From contig NZ_JAUSTU010000013.1 in assembly GCF_030813005.1 (NCBI RefSeq), positions 77,829 through 141,828 on the forward strand: DNA of 64,000 nucleotides, read 5' to 3'. The stretch comes from Robertmurraya andreesenii. GTDB lineage: Bacteria > Bacillota > Bacilli > Bacillales > Cytobacillaceae. Position numbers and translations under genes: made by a program. The notes beneath the pieces are model-generated. The model made no database searches, was not told the DNA's origin, and saw nothing but the letters and a program-made list of their open reading frames with translations. Shown here in pieces: positions 35,303 through 44,760 of this stretch (the first letter of the stretch is position 1; each line of letters starts with the position of its first letter).

Positions 35303-35566
35303 AATTGTTCACCTTCAATTACTGCAACATCGAGTAAGAATAGGGTCCATTTTTATCTATAATGGTTTTAAAAAAAAACCATTATGATGAAAATAGCCAA
35401 GAATAAAAAAGACAGCTACTGAAGCAGAAATTCAACAATAGCTATCCAGTGTAAGCTTCTAAACGAAGAAACCTCATTAAAACAGTAAACTGAGATAAGA
35501 CCATTTCCTTAAAAATGGACAATCTTTATAAATTTTATCTCTTTATACCAATTCTCGTCAAGTACC
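35303..35566. other. Gene-free region between ytmP and ytlR
   Basis: 264 bp, AT-rich. A small inverted repeat AATGGTTTT with AAAACCATT lies near 35361-35384. Otherwise no feature seen. Confidence 0.45.
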
Positions 35567-36511
35567 CTATGATTCTATTTCCTTAATTAATAGAGGCAGA
35601 GCTTTGGAGTTTGTATGAATAGTAATCGGGGTTTCTCCAACATATTCTCCGTCAGCATGCACAGGAAATGGCTCTTCCGTTTCAATGGAAATCTCTGTTC
35701 CAATCAGATTTTTCACCTCTTTGAACCTCAAATGTCCTCCCCAAAAAACAGTGATGAAGAAGAATAAAAATTTTATTCCTGACAGCTGATGAACGACGGT
35801 AATATTTAACATCCCATCGATCACAGAGGCTTTAGGTGAAATTCTCATCCCGCCACCATAATAGGGCTGGTTCGAAACGCACACAAACAAAGTATCCTCA
35901 AAATGGTGGGGTACTCCATCCACTACCACCGTTACTTTCGTTCGCCTAAATGAAGAAACTCTCTTCAAGACAAGATAGGCGTAAACCAAATTCCCAAGGG
36001 AAATCTTATTTAATCGCTTCTTAAGTCGGGACTCATTGGCCTCTTTCGAAATAAGTGCATCAAAGCCAGCACCTATACTATTGACAAAGTGGGTCTCTTT
36101 TTCATGGCAATCGACCATTTTTCCTGTATCTACGAGTGCAGGGGGTTCCATGATCCGTTCTATGGCATAACGAAAAGCTGAGATAGGATTTTTGGGAATC
36201 CTGAAGCCTCTTCGGAAATCATTTCCGGAACCCGCAGGGACAAAGCCTAAGCGGACATGGCTGTTACCTGCTACCCCATTTAATACCTCATGGAAAGTAC
36301 CATCCCCACCAACAACGATTATGATTGCTTCCTCTCCACCTTGTTTGCGACCTATCGATTGAGCTAACATGGTTGCATGTCCCCGATGCTCTGTAAACAA
36401 GGATTTGAATTGAATACTCCGGAGTTCAAGCTCCTTCCTAATTTCATCCCAAATCTTCATAGAGGACCCACTCTTCGCTTGAGGGTTAATAATAAAATAA
36501 AGTTGTTTCAT
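35567..36511 (-). CDS. ytlR: YtlR, DgkB/YegS-type lipid kinase family protein
   Basis: A 314-residue member of the diacylglycerol kinase catalytic-domain family. The N-terminus FIINPQAKSG, then VVGGDGTFHEVLNG and GFVPAGSGNDFRRG are the nucleotide-binding hallmarks. It presumably phosphorylates a lipid at the membrane; B. subtilis DgkB is the essential diacylglycerol kinase, and this is a paralogue of unknown substrate. The start is ATG 36511 after GAGGAAGAAGG. It is 10 bp from ytlQ, in one operon with ytlQ and thpR. Confidence 0.9.
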   Translation of the reverse strand: MKQLYFIINPQAKSGSSMKIWDEIRKELELRSIQFKSLFTEHRGHATMLAQSIGRKQGGEEAIIIVVGGDGTFHEVLNGVAGNSHVRLGFVPAGSGNDFRRGFRIPKNPISAFRYAIERIMEPPALVDTGKMVDCHEKETHFVNSIGAGFDALISKEANESRLKKRLNKISLGNLVYAYLVLKRVSSFRRTKVTVVVDGVPHHFEDTLFVCVSNQPYYGGGMRISPKASVIDGMLNITVVHQLSGIKFLFFFITVFWGGHLRFKEVKNLIGTEISIETEEPFPVHADGEYVGETPITIHTNSKALPLLIKEIES

Positions 36512-36521
36512 CCCTTCTTCC

Positions 36522-37487
36522 TCACTCTTGTTCGATCTCACTCTCCCACTCAAGCCTCCTTATACTTGTGGTTTGACAATACTGAAGCAGAGCTTGGGCT
36601 GCTTTAAGCTGGACTAGCTTTAAAGGAGAGCGATTGCCTCTCATTTGTTGAAACCATTTGTCATAGTTTCTTCGTTCAATAAATGTCGTATCATACGGAG
36701 CTGATGGGTAATCTAAATATCCATTTCGAGTTAGTACAATCTTTCGAATCGGCAGATCGATCTCATACATCTTAAGAATTCTCTTTACAATCTTTTCCGT
36801 TCGATTTAAGGCTAACAATGGGTTCAAGACTTTTTCTTCCTGCTGTTGGTTACGCTTAAGCCAGAAGCGCTCATTCGAACCAACAAAGACAGCCATATCT
36901 TCCTTTTCCAAAAAAGATATGCACCAAACATCTGTTGGAGTGATAAGAATTGGCTCTACCTCCACCGGTGCTTTTTTGAGAAGAAAAATCGGATTGTACA
37001 GCACGAGATACGTGTCGGGAAACCGTTGTAGAAAATATTTAAGTCGGTTGTCAAAATAAAAGCTATTGTTTACAAATGACTTTTCGGTTAAGGTGGTGCT
37101 CGCCCATTTCATTTGAAAACTAAAAAGTTGATCTAAAAAATGGTGCTTCAACTCTTCAAGGGAGTTTGGATAATAAGTAATAGAGGGTGAAAATGAAAGA
37201 GAGGAAGGTTCATGTTCGTCGGGCAATTCCTCCTCTACCGGATCATTTTCCTGCTTCCCTCTTCTTAAAAACCCCTTAATCTTATTGAAAAATGGTTCTT
37301 TTTCTTCTTCATACCAATCAGGCAAGCTTGGCTCCTCAAGAGTTGCCTCCGAACTGGTTGCTTGCTCCCAGGATTGTTGAGTTTTTTCCCATTGCTGTTT
37401 TTTTAAGCGAACAAAGCGTGTTGGGTATGAAAAAATATCCTGCTCATATCGAGAAACATAATCCTGTAGTTTTATTAGTTGTCCCAT
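36522..37487 (-). CDS. ytlQ: YtlQ, NERD-like domain protein
   Basis: A 321-residue protein. An acidic disordered segment (about 45-95) separates a short N-terminus from a C-terminal region that looks like a NERD (nuclease-related) domain. There is no signal peptide. Catalytic residues cannot be assigned with confidence, so nuclease activity is not claimed. It lies between thpR and ytlR, 18 bp and 10 bp apart, in the same operon. The function of the family is unknown. Confidence 0.75.
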   Translation of the reverse strand: MGQLIKLQDYVSRYEQDIFSYPTRFVRLKKQQWEKTQQSWEQATSSEATLEEPSLPDWYEEEKEPFFNKIKGFLRRGKQENDPVEEELPDEHEPSSLSFSPSITYYPNSLEELKHHFLDQLFSFQMKWASTTLTEKSFVNNSFYFDNRLKYFLQRFPDTYLVLYNPIFLLKKAPVEVEPILITPTDVWCISFLEKEDMAVFVGSNERFWLKRNQQQEEKVLNPLLALNRTEKIVKRILKMYEIDLPIRKIVLTRNGYLDYPSAPYDTTFIERRNYDKWFQQMRGNRSPLKLVQLKAAQALLQYCQTTSIRRLEWESEIEQE

Positions 37488-37505
37488 TCCTTTAACCTAC
37501 CTTGT

Positions 37506-38060
37506 TTACTTGCTTAGGAGGAAAGTTTCCTTTACTTCGTATTTTGGAACCTTTTCCAAATGTGTTTCGTATAGAACGACTTCACATGCGTGAAAATCTA
37601 GTATTTCAATTTTTTCTAAGAAGTCAGGCTTGAAAGAATTTGTTCCTGACCATCTCCGCGCTAACGTAATATGAGGGTGAAATGGCCTTGTTTCAAGAAT
37701 GAATCCGGACTTTTGACAAGCTTGGAATACTTGTCCACGCAGATGATGCAGATCCTGACTTTTTTCCGTCCCTGCCCAAAAAATTCTTGGAGAGTCGCTT
37801 TTTCCAAAAACCCCGAGATGATCAATCATTAAGGAAAATGAAGGCTGTGCAGTAACTGCCTTCCTAACGTATTGAATGGAATCTAACAGCCTCTTTGGAT
37901 CAGCATTTCCTAGAAAGGCAAGGGTGACATGATAATCCTCATGATGGACCCAGCTTTTAAATGGAAGTTCATCCTTAAGGGAAGTACATATTTTTTGTAA
38001 ATGAAGCTTTATTTCAACAGGCAATTTAAGCGCATAAAAATAATGTGTATTCCTTTCCAT
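37506..38060 (-). CDS. thpR: RNA 2',3'-cyclic phosphodiesterase (2H family)
   Basis: A 184-residue 2H phosphoesterase (YtlP in B. subtilis). The two catalytic H-x-T motifs are HVTL at residue 44 and HITL near residue 129, each preceded by the usual hydrophobic strand. Family members open 2',3'-cyclic phosphates to 2'-phosphates and can ligate tRNA halves in vitro. It is the first gene of the thpR-ytlQ-ytlR operon. Confidence 0.92.
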   Translation of the reverse strand: MERNTHYFYALKLPVEIKLHLQKICTSLKDELPFKSWVHHEDYHVTLAFLGNADPKRLLDSIQYVRKAVTAQPSFSLMIDHLGVFGKSDSPRIFWAGTEKSQDLHHLRGQVFQACQKSGFILETRPFHPHITLARRWSGTNSFKPDFLEKIEILDFHACEVVLYETHLEKVPKYEVKETFLLSK

Positions 38061-38243
38061 TATATCGTCCTTTCCGCAAAACCTTTACATAATTCTAACA
38101 AATAAACGGATTCGAAGGAAAAAAACCGTATTAGTTGCTCGGAATAAACTGAATTCGTTATGATCATACGTAGCTTCGCTGTTAGATTTTCTTAATCAGG
38201 ACAAAAATAATCGTATAATTCGTTTCTATGGGAGGAAACAAGG

Positions 38244-39176
38244 ATGAAGGTTGTTGACAATATCTCCGATTTAATAGGAGACACACCATTAGTAAAATTA
38301 AATCGTCTTGCTCCAGAGAACGGAGCTTCCGTATATTTAAAGCTAGAGTATTTTAACCCGAGCAGAAGTGTCAAAGACCGTGCTGCCTATAATATGATGA
38401 TCGATGCCGAGAAAAAGGGACTTCTCGTCAAAGGCTCTACGATTATTGAACCGACGAGCGGCAACACTGGAATCGGAATCGCAATGAATGCTGCGGCAAG
38501 AGGATATCGAGCCATTCTAGTCATGCCAGATACGATGACAAAGGAGAGAATTAATATATTGAAGGCTTATGGGGCGGAGGTTGTCCTCACACCTGGGGAC
38601 GAAAAAATGCCTGGCTCCATCAGGAAAGCCGAGGAGCTGGCAGCAGAAATCCCGAACAGCTTTATCCCAATGCAATTTGAAAATGAAGCCAATCCTGACG
38701 CCCATCGTCATTCGACGGCATTAGAAATCATCGAGGCGATGAAGGAAATTGGCAAACCCTTAAAGGCATTTGTGGCAACGGCTGGTACGGGCGGAACAAT
38801 AACGGGTACGGGTGAGGTACTGAAGAAGCATTATGACGGACTTCAAGTTCATGTCGTGGAGCCGGCAGGATCACCTGTCTTATCTGGAGGAAAGCCTGGG
38901 AAGCATAAGCTGGTCGGCACGAGTCCAGGTTTTATTCCAGATACTTTGAATACGAACGTCTATGATCATATCCACAAAATTGAAGATGAGGATGCCTACG
39001 ATATCACCCGACGCCTTGCCAAAGAGGAAGGCATCCTAGTTGGTCCCTCATCTGGTGCAGCTTGCTATGCCGCCATTCAGGTGGCCAAAACCCTTAAGCC
39101 TGGTGAAGTGGTCGTTTGTATGACCGCGGATACAGGAGAACGTTATTTATCTAGTGACTTATTTCAATTTGAATAG
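38244..39176 (+). CDS. ytkP: YtkP, cysteine synthase-type PLP enzyme
   Basis: A 310-residue fold-type II PLP enzyme. The Schiff-base lysine is K44 in SVKDRAAYN; PTSGNTGIG binds the substrate carboxylate and GTGGTITGTG binds the PLP phosphate. It resembles O-acetylserine sulfhydrylase (CysK/CysM), and is probably a paralogue of cysK in Bacillus; true substrate unproven. GGAGG precedes the ATG at 38244. It is monocistronic with a strong terminator and no T-box or S-box upstream, so it is not obviously sulfur-regulated. Confidence 0.92.
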   Translation: MKVVDNISDLIGDTPLVKLNRLAPENGASVYLKLEYFNPSRSVKDRAAYNMMIDAEKKGLLVKGSTIIEPTSGNTGIGIAMNAAARGYRAILVMPDTMTKERINILKAYGAEVVLTPGDEKMPGSIRKAEELAAEIPNSFIPMQFENEANPDAHRHSTALEIIEAMKEIGKPLKAFVATAGTGGTITGTGEVLKKHYDGLQVHVVEPAGSPVLSGGKPGKHKLVGTSPGFIPDTLNTNVYDHIHKIEDEDAYDITRRLAKEEGILVGPSSGAACYAAIQVAKTLKPGEVVVCMTADTGERYLSSDLFQFE

Positions 39177-39179
39177 TGC

Positions 39180-39215
39180 ACAAAAGGAATCGTTCACGGG
39201 AACGATTCCTTTTTG
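39180..39215 (+). terminator. Terminator of ytkP
   Basis: A stem of about 13 bp (AAAGGAATCGTTC with its complement), then TTTTTG; convergent pepV stops at 39221. Confidence 0.88.
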
Positions 39216-39220
39216 TTTAG

Positions 39221-40636
39221 TTATTTCACCAGCTCATAAATCGCTTGTGCATAGATGGCTGTTGCCTTTAGCAGGTCATCGATCATCATATATTCATCCT
39301 TCTGATGGGCAACATCCTCTCTTCCAGGAAAAAGAGGTCCGAAAGCAACACCCGACTTCAATGAACGTGCATAGGTGCCTCCACCAATGGATAGCAATTC
39401 TGCTTTGTCACCTGTTTGTTCCTCATATACCTTTTTTAGAGTCTGCACGAGGAAGTCTTTCTCGTCGACATGATGTGGCTTCGAATTGGAGAAGCCTTCA
39501 ATGACAAAGCCTTCTTTTGCAATTGTTGCTTTTAGCGTTTCTTTCGTTTTTTCTATATCTGTTGTAACGGGGTAACGCATCGTGAAACCAAGTGCTCCAC
39601 CTGATTCCTTGCTGTATGAAAGCTTCCCTGCATTCAATGTCAAATCTCCGGTAATCTCATCAGAATAAGCAATTCCTAAGGCACGTCCACGGGAATCCTG
39701 ATACAAGTATTTCTTCACAAAGCCAAAATAACGCGCAGCATTCCCATCGATGCCTGCATCAGCCAAGAAACATGCTAAGAAAATGCCGGCATTTTTCCCA
39801 TTATCCGGCTCCATCCCATGGGCGGAAATTCCTTCCACCTCAAGAACAAGCTTTCCTTCATTCATGTCATGCTTTCCTTTAAGACCCTTTTCAGCAAGAA
39901 AAGCCTTAAAGCTTTTAACGAAGGGGGACATGTCCCCGGAAGCAACAAGTGTAGCCGTAGCAAAGTCGGGGACCATATTGTATCTTCGTCCTGACTCAAA
40001 TGACACAACCTCAATCCCACTCTCGCTGTTTGCAGTGCTAGGCTTTTGTACCATATCAAAATCGGCGATTCCTTTTTCCGCATATATAATTGGAAAATCA
40101 GCATCAGGAGCAAATCCGAACGTCGGCATTTCTTCATTCTCGAAATAGTGATCGACACAGCGCCAATTACTTTCCTCATCTGTTCCAATAATCATTCGAA
40201 CCCGACGATTCAAAGGGTACCCAAGCTCCTTCACAATTTTCATCGCATAGTAAGCTGCCATCGTCGGTCCCTTGTCATCAATGGCCCCACGTGCAAAAAT
40301 TTTCCCATCACGAATTTCTGCTCCATATGGATCGCTTGTCCAGCCATCCCCCTCAGGCACGACATCAACATGGCAAAGAATACCGAGTAGCTCTTCACCT
40401 TGGCCAAACTCCAAATGACCCGCGAGGTTCCCTACATTTTTCGCGGTAAACCCATCCTTCTCTCCTAAATCAAGCATAAATTGTAGCGCTTCCTTCACCC
40501 CTTCTCCCAGTGGGGCCTCAGGCGCACTATGCTCCTCATCTAATACACTTTTAATCCTCAATAAATTCTGTGTATCCTTAATCAGTGCTTCCTTTCGAGC
40601 AAGCACTTCCTTCATCCAATCAATTTGACTCAACAT
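39221..40636 (-). CDS. pepV: Dipeptidase PepV (M20 family)
   Basis: A 471-residue M20 zinc dipeptidase (YtjP in B. subtilis). Metal-binding motifs are GILCHVDVVPEGDGW near residue 85, GAIDDKGP near 115 and IGTDEESN near 150. A lid domain interrupts the catalytic domain, as in Lactobacillus PepV. It cleaves broad-specificity dipeptides in the cytoplasm. The ATG at 40636 follows AGGAGG; the upstream in-frame start overlaps the EcsB-like gene end. The Ecs-like transporter genes lie immediately upstream. Confidence 0.94.
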   Translation of the reverse strand: MLSQIDWMKEVLARKEALIKDTQNLLRIKSVLDEEHSAPEAPLGEGVKEALQFMLDLGEKDGFTAKNVGNLAGHLEFGQGEELLGILCHVDVVPEGDGWTSDPYGAEIRDGKIFARGAIDDKGPTMAAYYAMKIVKELGYPLNRRVRMIIGTDEESNWRCVDHYFENEEMPTFGFAPDADFPIIYAEKGIADFDMVQKPSTANSESGIEVVSFESGRRYNMVPDFATATLVASGDMSPFVKSFKAFLAEKGLKGKHDMNEGKLVLEVEGISAHGMEPDNGKNAGIFLACFLADAGIDGNAARYFGFVKKYLYQDSRGRALGIAYSDEITGDLTLNAGKLSYSKESGGALGFTMRYPVTTDIEKTKETLKATIAKEGFVIEGFSNSKPHHVDEKDFLVQTLKKVYEEQTGDKAELLSIGGGTYARSLKSGVAFGPLFPGREDVAHQKDEYMMIDDLLKATAIYAQAIYELVK

Positions 40637-40646
40637 CGATCTCCTC

Positions 40647-41822
40647 CTATGTAAGTATCGCAAATACTCGGTATATCCATAATCCTACACCAACAATCGC
40701 TCCAATGAAAATAATAGATAAAACATATAATACTGTGAGCATTCTTCTTTTTGCGGAGAAATAGGAATCATGATCATGGTATTTTTTTGTGAGAGGGTGT
40801 GAAAGCACGATTCTCTCCCATGATCCTTCTAACCAAATCCACATCATGAATAAAAACCCGCCGAAAATAATGGCTTTGATCCAATAAGGTGGTACAACAA
40901 TGAGAGCCACAGAGGTCACAGAGCTGATTTGAAAATAGGTCAAAATATAGGAGCTGTTACGGATAAATACCTTCAGATACAACTCTATAAAGCCATTTCT
41001 TGACGTCCTTTTATTAAAGAGTTGATAGGAATTCCGAAACAGCCACGGCTTTTTCCTTGAAAATACCTTTGGTTTTTCAATATCATACGAAACTTGATAA
41101 ATCGCATTGACCAGCTTCAGCTTCTCTTCCCTTTCACTTGCTAATTCTAGTTCAAACAGCGAGTTCTTTTTTAACAATGGGTGGTAGAGTGTAATTCCAA
41201 GCATCCCTATTAGAAGACTAAATATAATAAAAACAATATTCCCTTCTGTCCAAAAACCAGATATATGGTACGTCCCTATGCAAACGAGCACAAACAAGAC
41301 GATCGTCACAAGGATTCGGATGGTCTTGAACTCGATTTTTTTCAGCTGAAGGTTCACATACATAAGGAAATATTTCGTGCCTAGTAAATATAGGAATAAG
41401 CTTAGAGCATGTAACCATGAAAGCTTATAATGCTGAATCATGAATGGAAGTAAAAGCCCAACAGCCAGTATACTTAGCAAGGCCTGATATAGGACCGAAT
41501 ACCAAAATCCCCACTTTTTCATGCCAAGGAACAAACGGCTATTTTTCATTAGGAAGACCTTATCCGCCTCATCCGTATACATTCGATAGGCACCACTCCA
41601 GGCAAATAACGAGCCCAAAACAAAGAACATGCTCAAGGGCACCCATTCAATCCATCCAGGAACCGCCTCCACCCACCAGGAGCGATACATGAAGAAAAAG
41701 ATCGCTATTGCTGGAATAATCAAATATAACCAAATGGTCCAATCCGCAATAGAACGAAAAACCTTAAATTGATAATGCCAATCTCTGAGCATTCGTCGCC
41801 AAAATAGATGAAAACTACTCAT
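40647..41822 (-). CDS. EcsB-like ABC transporter permease
   Basis: A 391-residue polytopic membrane protein with eight or more hydrophobic segments and the ordering of the EcsB family (an RMLRDWHYQFK N-terminus, a charged central loop with SEREEKLKL). Together with the overlapping ATP-binding protein it forms a transporter like EcsAB, which in B. subtilis supports secretion, competence and intramembrane proteolysis. The genome probably also has the canonical ecsAB elsewhere, so this may be a paralogue. Start overlaps the ATPase stop by 8 bp. Confidence 0.85.
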   Translation of the reverse strand: MSSFHLFWRRMLRDWHYQFKVFRSIADWTIWLYLIIPAIAIFFFMYRSWWVEAVPGWIEWVPLSMFFVLGSLFAWSGAYRMYTDEADKVFLMKNSRLFLGMKKWGFWYSVLYQALLSILAVGLLLPFMIQHYKLSWLHALSLFLYLLGTKYFLMYVNLQLKKIEFKTIRILVTIVLFVLVCIGTYHISGFWTEGNIVFIIFSLLIGMLGITLYHPLLKKNSLFELELASEREEKLKLVNAIYQVSYDIEKPKVFSRKKPWLFRNSYQLFNKRTSRNGFIELYLKVFIRNSSYILTYFQISSVTSVALIVVPPYWIKAIIFGGFLFMMWIWLEGSWERIVLSHPLTKKYHDHDSYFSAKRRMLTVLYVLSIIFIGAIVGVGLWIYRVFAILT

Positions 41823-42528
41823 GGGCTTGTCCCTCTGCTATTTGGTGAAAGCAGTCAAACAGAGAGCCACCCACTAGCCCGCATTGCTGCTGGATTTCCT
41901 CCAAAGTTCCTGACGCTGCAAGAATCCCTTCATTGACAAGGAGGAACCGGTCACACACCTTCTCTGCTGTATCAAGGACATGAGTGGACATCATGATCCC
42001 TACCCCACGTTTCCGTTCCTCCTCAATTGAGGTGAGAAGAAGCTTTACCGCACTCGGGTCAAGACCGATAAATGGCTCATCAATGATATAGACAGCTGGT
42101 CTCGTTACAAGTGCTAAAATAATCATCGCTTTTTGCTGCATCCCTTTTGAGAACGTAGAAGGCAGCTGATGCTCAACTTCCTTCAGCTTATATAACCTAA
42201 GAAGCTCCTCAACCTCCCGTTTATACCTATCCTGGTCCAATTCCTCCACAGCAGCAACAAAATCCAAATGCTCCCTTAAGGTCAATTCATCGTAAAATAT
42301 CGGTCGTTCGGGTATATATGCATATTTTTCGGGATGCTCGAAGCGAATTTCTCCTTCTTTAAATTCCATTAATCCAAGGATCGTCTTAATCGTCGTACTT
42401 TTCCCGGCACCATTCGGACCAATTAGCCCGATTAACTCTCCTTTACTCAATGAGAATTGAATATCCCTGATAATCGCCTTTTCTTTTTCATATCCTGCTT
42501 TTTTGATGTCAACTGATAATAGATTCAT
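41815..42528 (-). CDS. EcsA-like ABC transporter ATP-binding protein
   Basis: A 237-residue ABC ATPase: Walker A GPNGAGKST near residue 37, a signature-like STFSKGMQQK near 132, Walker B YIIDEPFIGLD near 154 and an H-loop STHVLD near 188. It pairs with the downstream permease, overlapping it by 8 bp. It belongs with EcsA in being a single-domain ATPase with an EcsB-type partner. Neighbourhood with pepV and the M48-ankyrin protease suggests, weakly, a role in peptide or membrane-protein turnover. Confidence 0.9.
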   Translation of the reverse strand: MNLLSVDIKKAGYEKEKAIIRDIQFSLSKGELIGLIGPNGAGKSTTIKTILGLMEFKEGEIRFEHPEKYAYIPERPIFYDELTLREHLDFVAAVEELDQDRYKREVEELLRLYKLKEVEHQLPSTFSKGMQQKAMIILALVTRPAVYIIDEPFIGLDPSAVKLLLTSIEEERKRGVGIMMSTHVLDTAEKVCDRFLLVNEGILAASGTLEEIQQQCGLVGGSLFDCFHQIAEGQAHE

Positions 42529-42582
42529 TGTCTCTCCTCCACACCATTAATACGAATAAATGGGGCAAAAGTTTTATAAAAA

Positions 42583-42768
42583 GGCTCTTTTCTCAAACAT
42601 TGTTGCTTTTAAACAACAAATAATCGAAGAAAACGATGTTTGATGCAGTCTATCTGTAGAAACTACGGAGAAAAGTGCTGCTCAATCTATGCGTATCGCA
42701 CACCTAATATGAAACGGAATGGCCGGTATTAAGGACATTCCAGAACCATAATCCGTGCGAAAACAGCC
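42583..42768. repeat. MITE-like element with terminal inverted repeats
   Basis: The ends GGCTCTTTTCTCA and TGCGAAAACAGCC are inverted repeats with 11 of 13 positions matching. The interior (186 bp in total) contains no coding frame. An internal hairpin GGAATG/CATTCC encloses GGCCGGTATTAAGGA; a related hairpin GTAATGG/CCATTAC with GCCGGTATAGGA lies at about 45508-45532. It lies between the Ecs-like operon and the M48 gene. Confidence 0.6.
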
Positions 42769-42777
42769 AATAAAAAT

Positions 42778-42806
42778 GAAAAAAGCTACCCAAAAAGGAT
42801 AGCTCA
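42778..42806 (-). terminator. Terminator of the M48-ankyrin gene
   Basis: Minus-strand stem AGCTA-CC with GG-TAGCT followed by TTTTTT, just after the stop at 42813. Confidence 0.75.
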
Positions 42807-42812
42807 AAATCA

Positions 42813-44087
42813 TTATTCCATCTCTAATAGCTTGATAATCTCTTCATTTTCATACTCAACCGCATAATCATAGGCCGTGGCTCCAGTTGAATCCTTAACC
42901 GTTGGGTCAGCTCCATGCGCTAACAGTAGCTTGACCATCTCTACATCATCCGAAAACACTGCACTCATTAGTGGGGTAGTCTCATAGGTATCGATTGTAT
43001 TAGGATCGGCCCCCTTCTCAAGCAGGTCCTCGGCGGCCTCGTAGTTTGCATAACTAACTGCCCAGTGAAGAGCGGTTGTCCCATCACTATCCACCTCATT
43101 AATATCGACCCCATCTTCGATTAAAGAATGAATCTTATCGACATCATTATCCATCGCTGCATTCATTAAGGGAGTCGTCCCTTCTATTTCCATGGCTAAG
43201 TCAGAGAATAGGTCGAGTTTCTCCACAGCCTTTACCGTGAAAAATAACCCTGCCCCGACGATAAACACCGCCAGAACCGACACACCTAATCCAAGCCAAA
43301 CTCTTCCCTTTGGCTCCTTCAGCTCAATCGTTGTTTCAGGAGCATAGCATTTCTTTAATTCATATACACGCTTTGGCAAATGCGGATGGGTAGACAGCTT
43401 TTCGTTCAGCCACACAAAAAATCCCGCTTCCGTCTGTAGCTGCTTCATATAGACCTCATGATTTACCTTAGAATAGAGCTCCTTCCCAATCGCCAGCATT
43501 AATAAGCCGTTCGTAGCCGCCTCCAAGGATTGAATATAATAGGTGGCATAACGATCACAGGTATACTCACAAGCTCTTAAATAGGCATTTCCCAAAAAGG
43601 GCACCCACATCGCAGGCAAAATCAATAGACTAATAAGGACATGCTTCCGTTTTAAATGAGCAAACTCATGGGCAAGCACAAATAGAACTTCCTTTTCCCC
43701 ATTCTTCTCAATCAGATCAAATATACCTGAATATAAAACGACCATATCCTTCATAAAAAACCTAGTCGCAAAAGCATTCAGCATTCCCTCAGACTCCATG
43801 ACATAAATATCTGGGATTTTGCTGAGCCCCATATCCTTGGCAACCACCATTGCCTTCTGATAAAGCTCAGGAAACTGTTCCTCACTTAACCGTACTCCGT
43901 TTCGGCGAATCCCACCAACATACAGGCCATGCAATACAACTGAAAAGAAAATGATAAAAGCAATGACAAATAAACCAATAATAGAAAAAGTTAAAAATAA
44001 ATACGTTAAGATGCTAAAAAGAAGAACAAGTGCAAAGTAAATTGTTTCTTTACGATGGACGAGTTGGTTTTCAATCGTAGGTTCCAA
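42813..44087 (-). CDS. Membrane M48 metalloprotease fused to C-terminal ankyrin repeats
   Basis: A 424-residue protein starting at TTG 44087 after AGGAAG. Two membrane segments (about 16-60) are followed by an M48 catalytic domain with the zinc site H140-E-F-A-H144 and a downstream CEYTCDRYA segment supplying the third ligand region. A further membrane helix lies near 265-285. Residues about 300-424 are three to four ankyrin repeats (TPLMNAAMDND, TALHWAVSYAN, TPLMSAVFSDD, TAYDYAVEYEN). M48 proteases such as HtpX degrade damaged membrane proteins; the ankyrin tail would supply protein-binding specificity. The fusion is uncommon to my knowledge. All parts are in one uninterrupted frame. Confidence 0.88.
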   Translation of the reverse strand: MEPTIENQLVHRKETIYFALVLLFSILTYLFLTFSIIGLFVIAFIIFFSVVLHGLYVGGIRRNGVRLSEEQFPELYQKAMVVAKDMGLSKIPDIYVMESEGMLNAFATRFFMKDMVVLYSGIFDLIEKNGEKEVLFVLAHEFAHLKRKHVLISLLILPAMWVPFLGNAYLRACEYTCDRYATYYIQSLEAATNGLLMLAIGKELYSKVNHEVYMKQLQTEAGFFVWLNEKLSTHPHLPKRVYELKKCYAPETTIELKEPKGRVWLGLGVSVLAVFIVGAGLFFTVKAVEKLDLFSDLAMEIEGTTPLMNAAMDNDVDKIHSLIEDGVDINEVDSDGTTALHWAVSYANYEAAEDLLEKGADPNTIDTYETTPLMSAVFSDDVEMVKLLLAHGADPTVKDSTGATAYDYAVEYENEEIIKLLEME

Positions 44088-44320
44088 ATCATTTTCTTCC
44101 TTTCCATTTTTAGTCCAAACTAAGTTTTTATTATAGCTTAGAAAAACAAACTCAGATACAGGAAATTATTGTCCTATTTAGAAAATATTCAAATTTTATT
44201 CATAATTGGCTCGTCCCCCTCCATAAGTATTACTAGGCTTTAGGAAAGAAGGTGATAATACTTTAACCCACTTTAAAATGTAAAAGTTATATTACATTAA
44301 TTCATCAAAGTAGAAATTAT

Positions 44321-44350
44321 TTGAAAATAGGTTTACAATTAGTCTATAAG
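44321..44350 (+). promoter_or_regulatory. Probable promoter of ytzE
   Basis: TTGAAA (44321-44326) and TATAAG (44345-44350) with an 18-bp spacer, 145 bp before ytzE. The rest of the 407-bp gap between 44088 and 44494 would be a leader of about 140 nt; no known riboswitch was recognised in it. Confidence 0.5.
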
Positions 44351-44494
44351 GTTAAACATGTTAATAGGGCTTTGGAATAAAACGATAAAGGGGTTGTCTA
44401 GGGCAGAAGATTACATATAAGGAGAAAAACCTCTCAAATACATGTCAGTCGTAGGATATGCCACAGGTTTGAAAAAAGGATAGGGAGTGGTTCT

Positions 44495-44716
44495 TTGAAA
44501 CCTTCAACTAACCGAATGTTAAACCGAATCAAATCCGTCTATATGTTTATTAATCAAAAAGGAACTGTAACGACACAAGAACTTGTAGAGGAATTTGGTA
44601 TAACTCCTCGGACTATTCAACGAGATTTGAATGTCCTTGCTTATAACGACTTAGTGGTAAGCCCGAGCCGAGGCAAATGGACAACAACCAAAAAGAAAGT
44701 AAAATTGACATCATAA
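44495..44716 (+). CDS. ytzE: YtzE, minimal DeoR-type helix-turn-helix protein
   Basis: A 73-residue protein starting at TTG 44495 with AGGGAGTGG upstream. It is little more than a winged helix-turn-helix of the DeoR family (TTQELVEEFGITPRTIQRDL) with a short basic tail. It lacks the sugar-phosphate sensor domain of full DeoR regulators, so its ligand response, if any, is unknown. Conserved in Bacillus beside the pseudouridine synthase gene. Confidence 0.88.
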   Translation: MKPSTNRMLNRIKSVYMFINQKGTVTTQELVEEFGITPRTIQRDLNVLAYNDLVVSPSRGKWTTTKKKVKLTS

Positions 44717-44728
44717 TGACGTAAAATT

Positions 44729-44758
44729 TAAAATCGCCTTCATATTTGAAGGCGATTT
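44729..44758. terminator. Terminator between ytzE and the pseudouridine synthase gene
   Basis: AAATCGCCTTCA stem with TGAAGGCGATTT, 3- to 4-nt loop; convergent stops on both sides. Confidence 0.8.
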
Positions 44759-44760
44759 CC

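Noticed and set aside
44351..44494. Riboswitch in the ytzE leader
   Set aside because: A long leader and some purine-rich motifs suggested it, but no known aptamer core could be matched.
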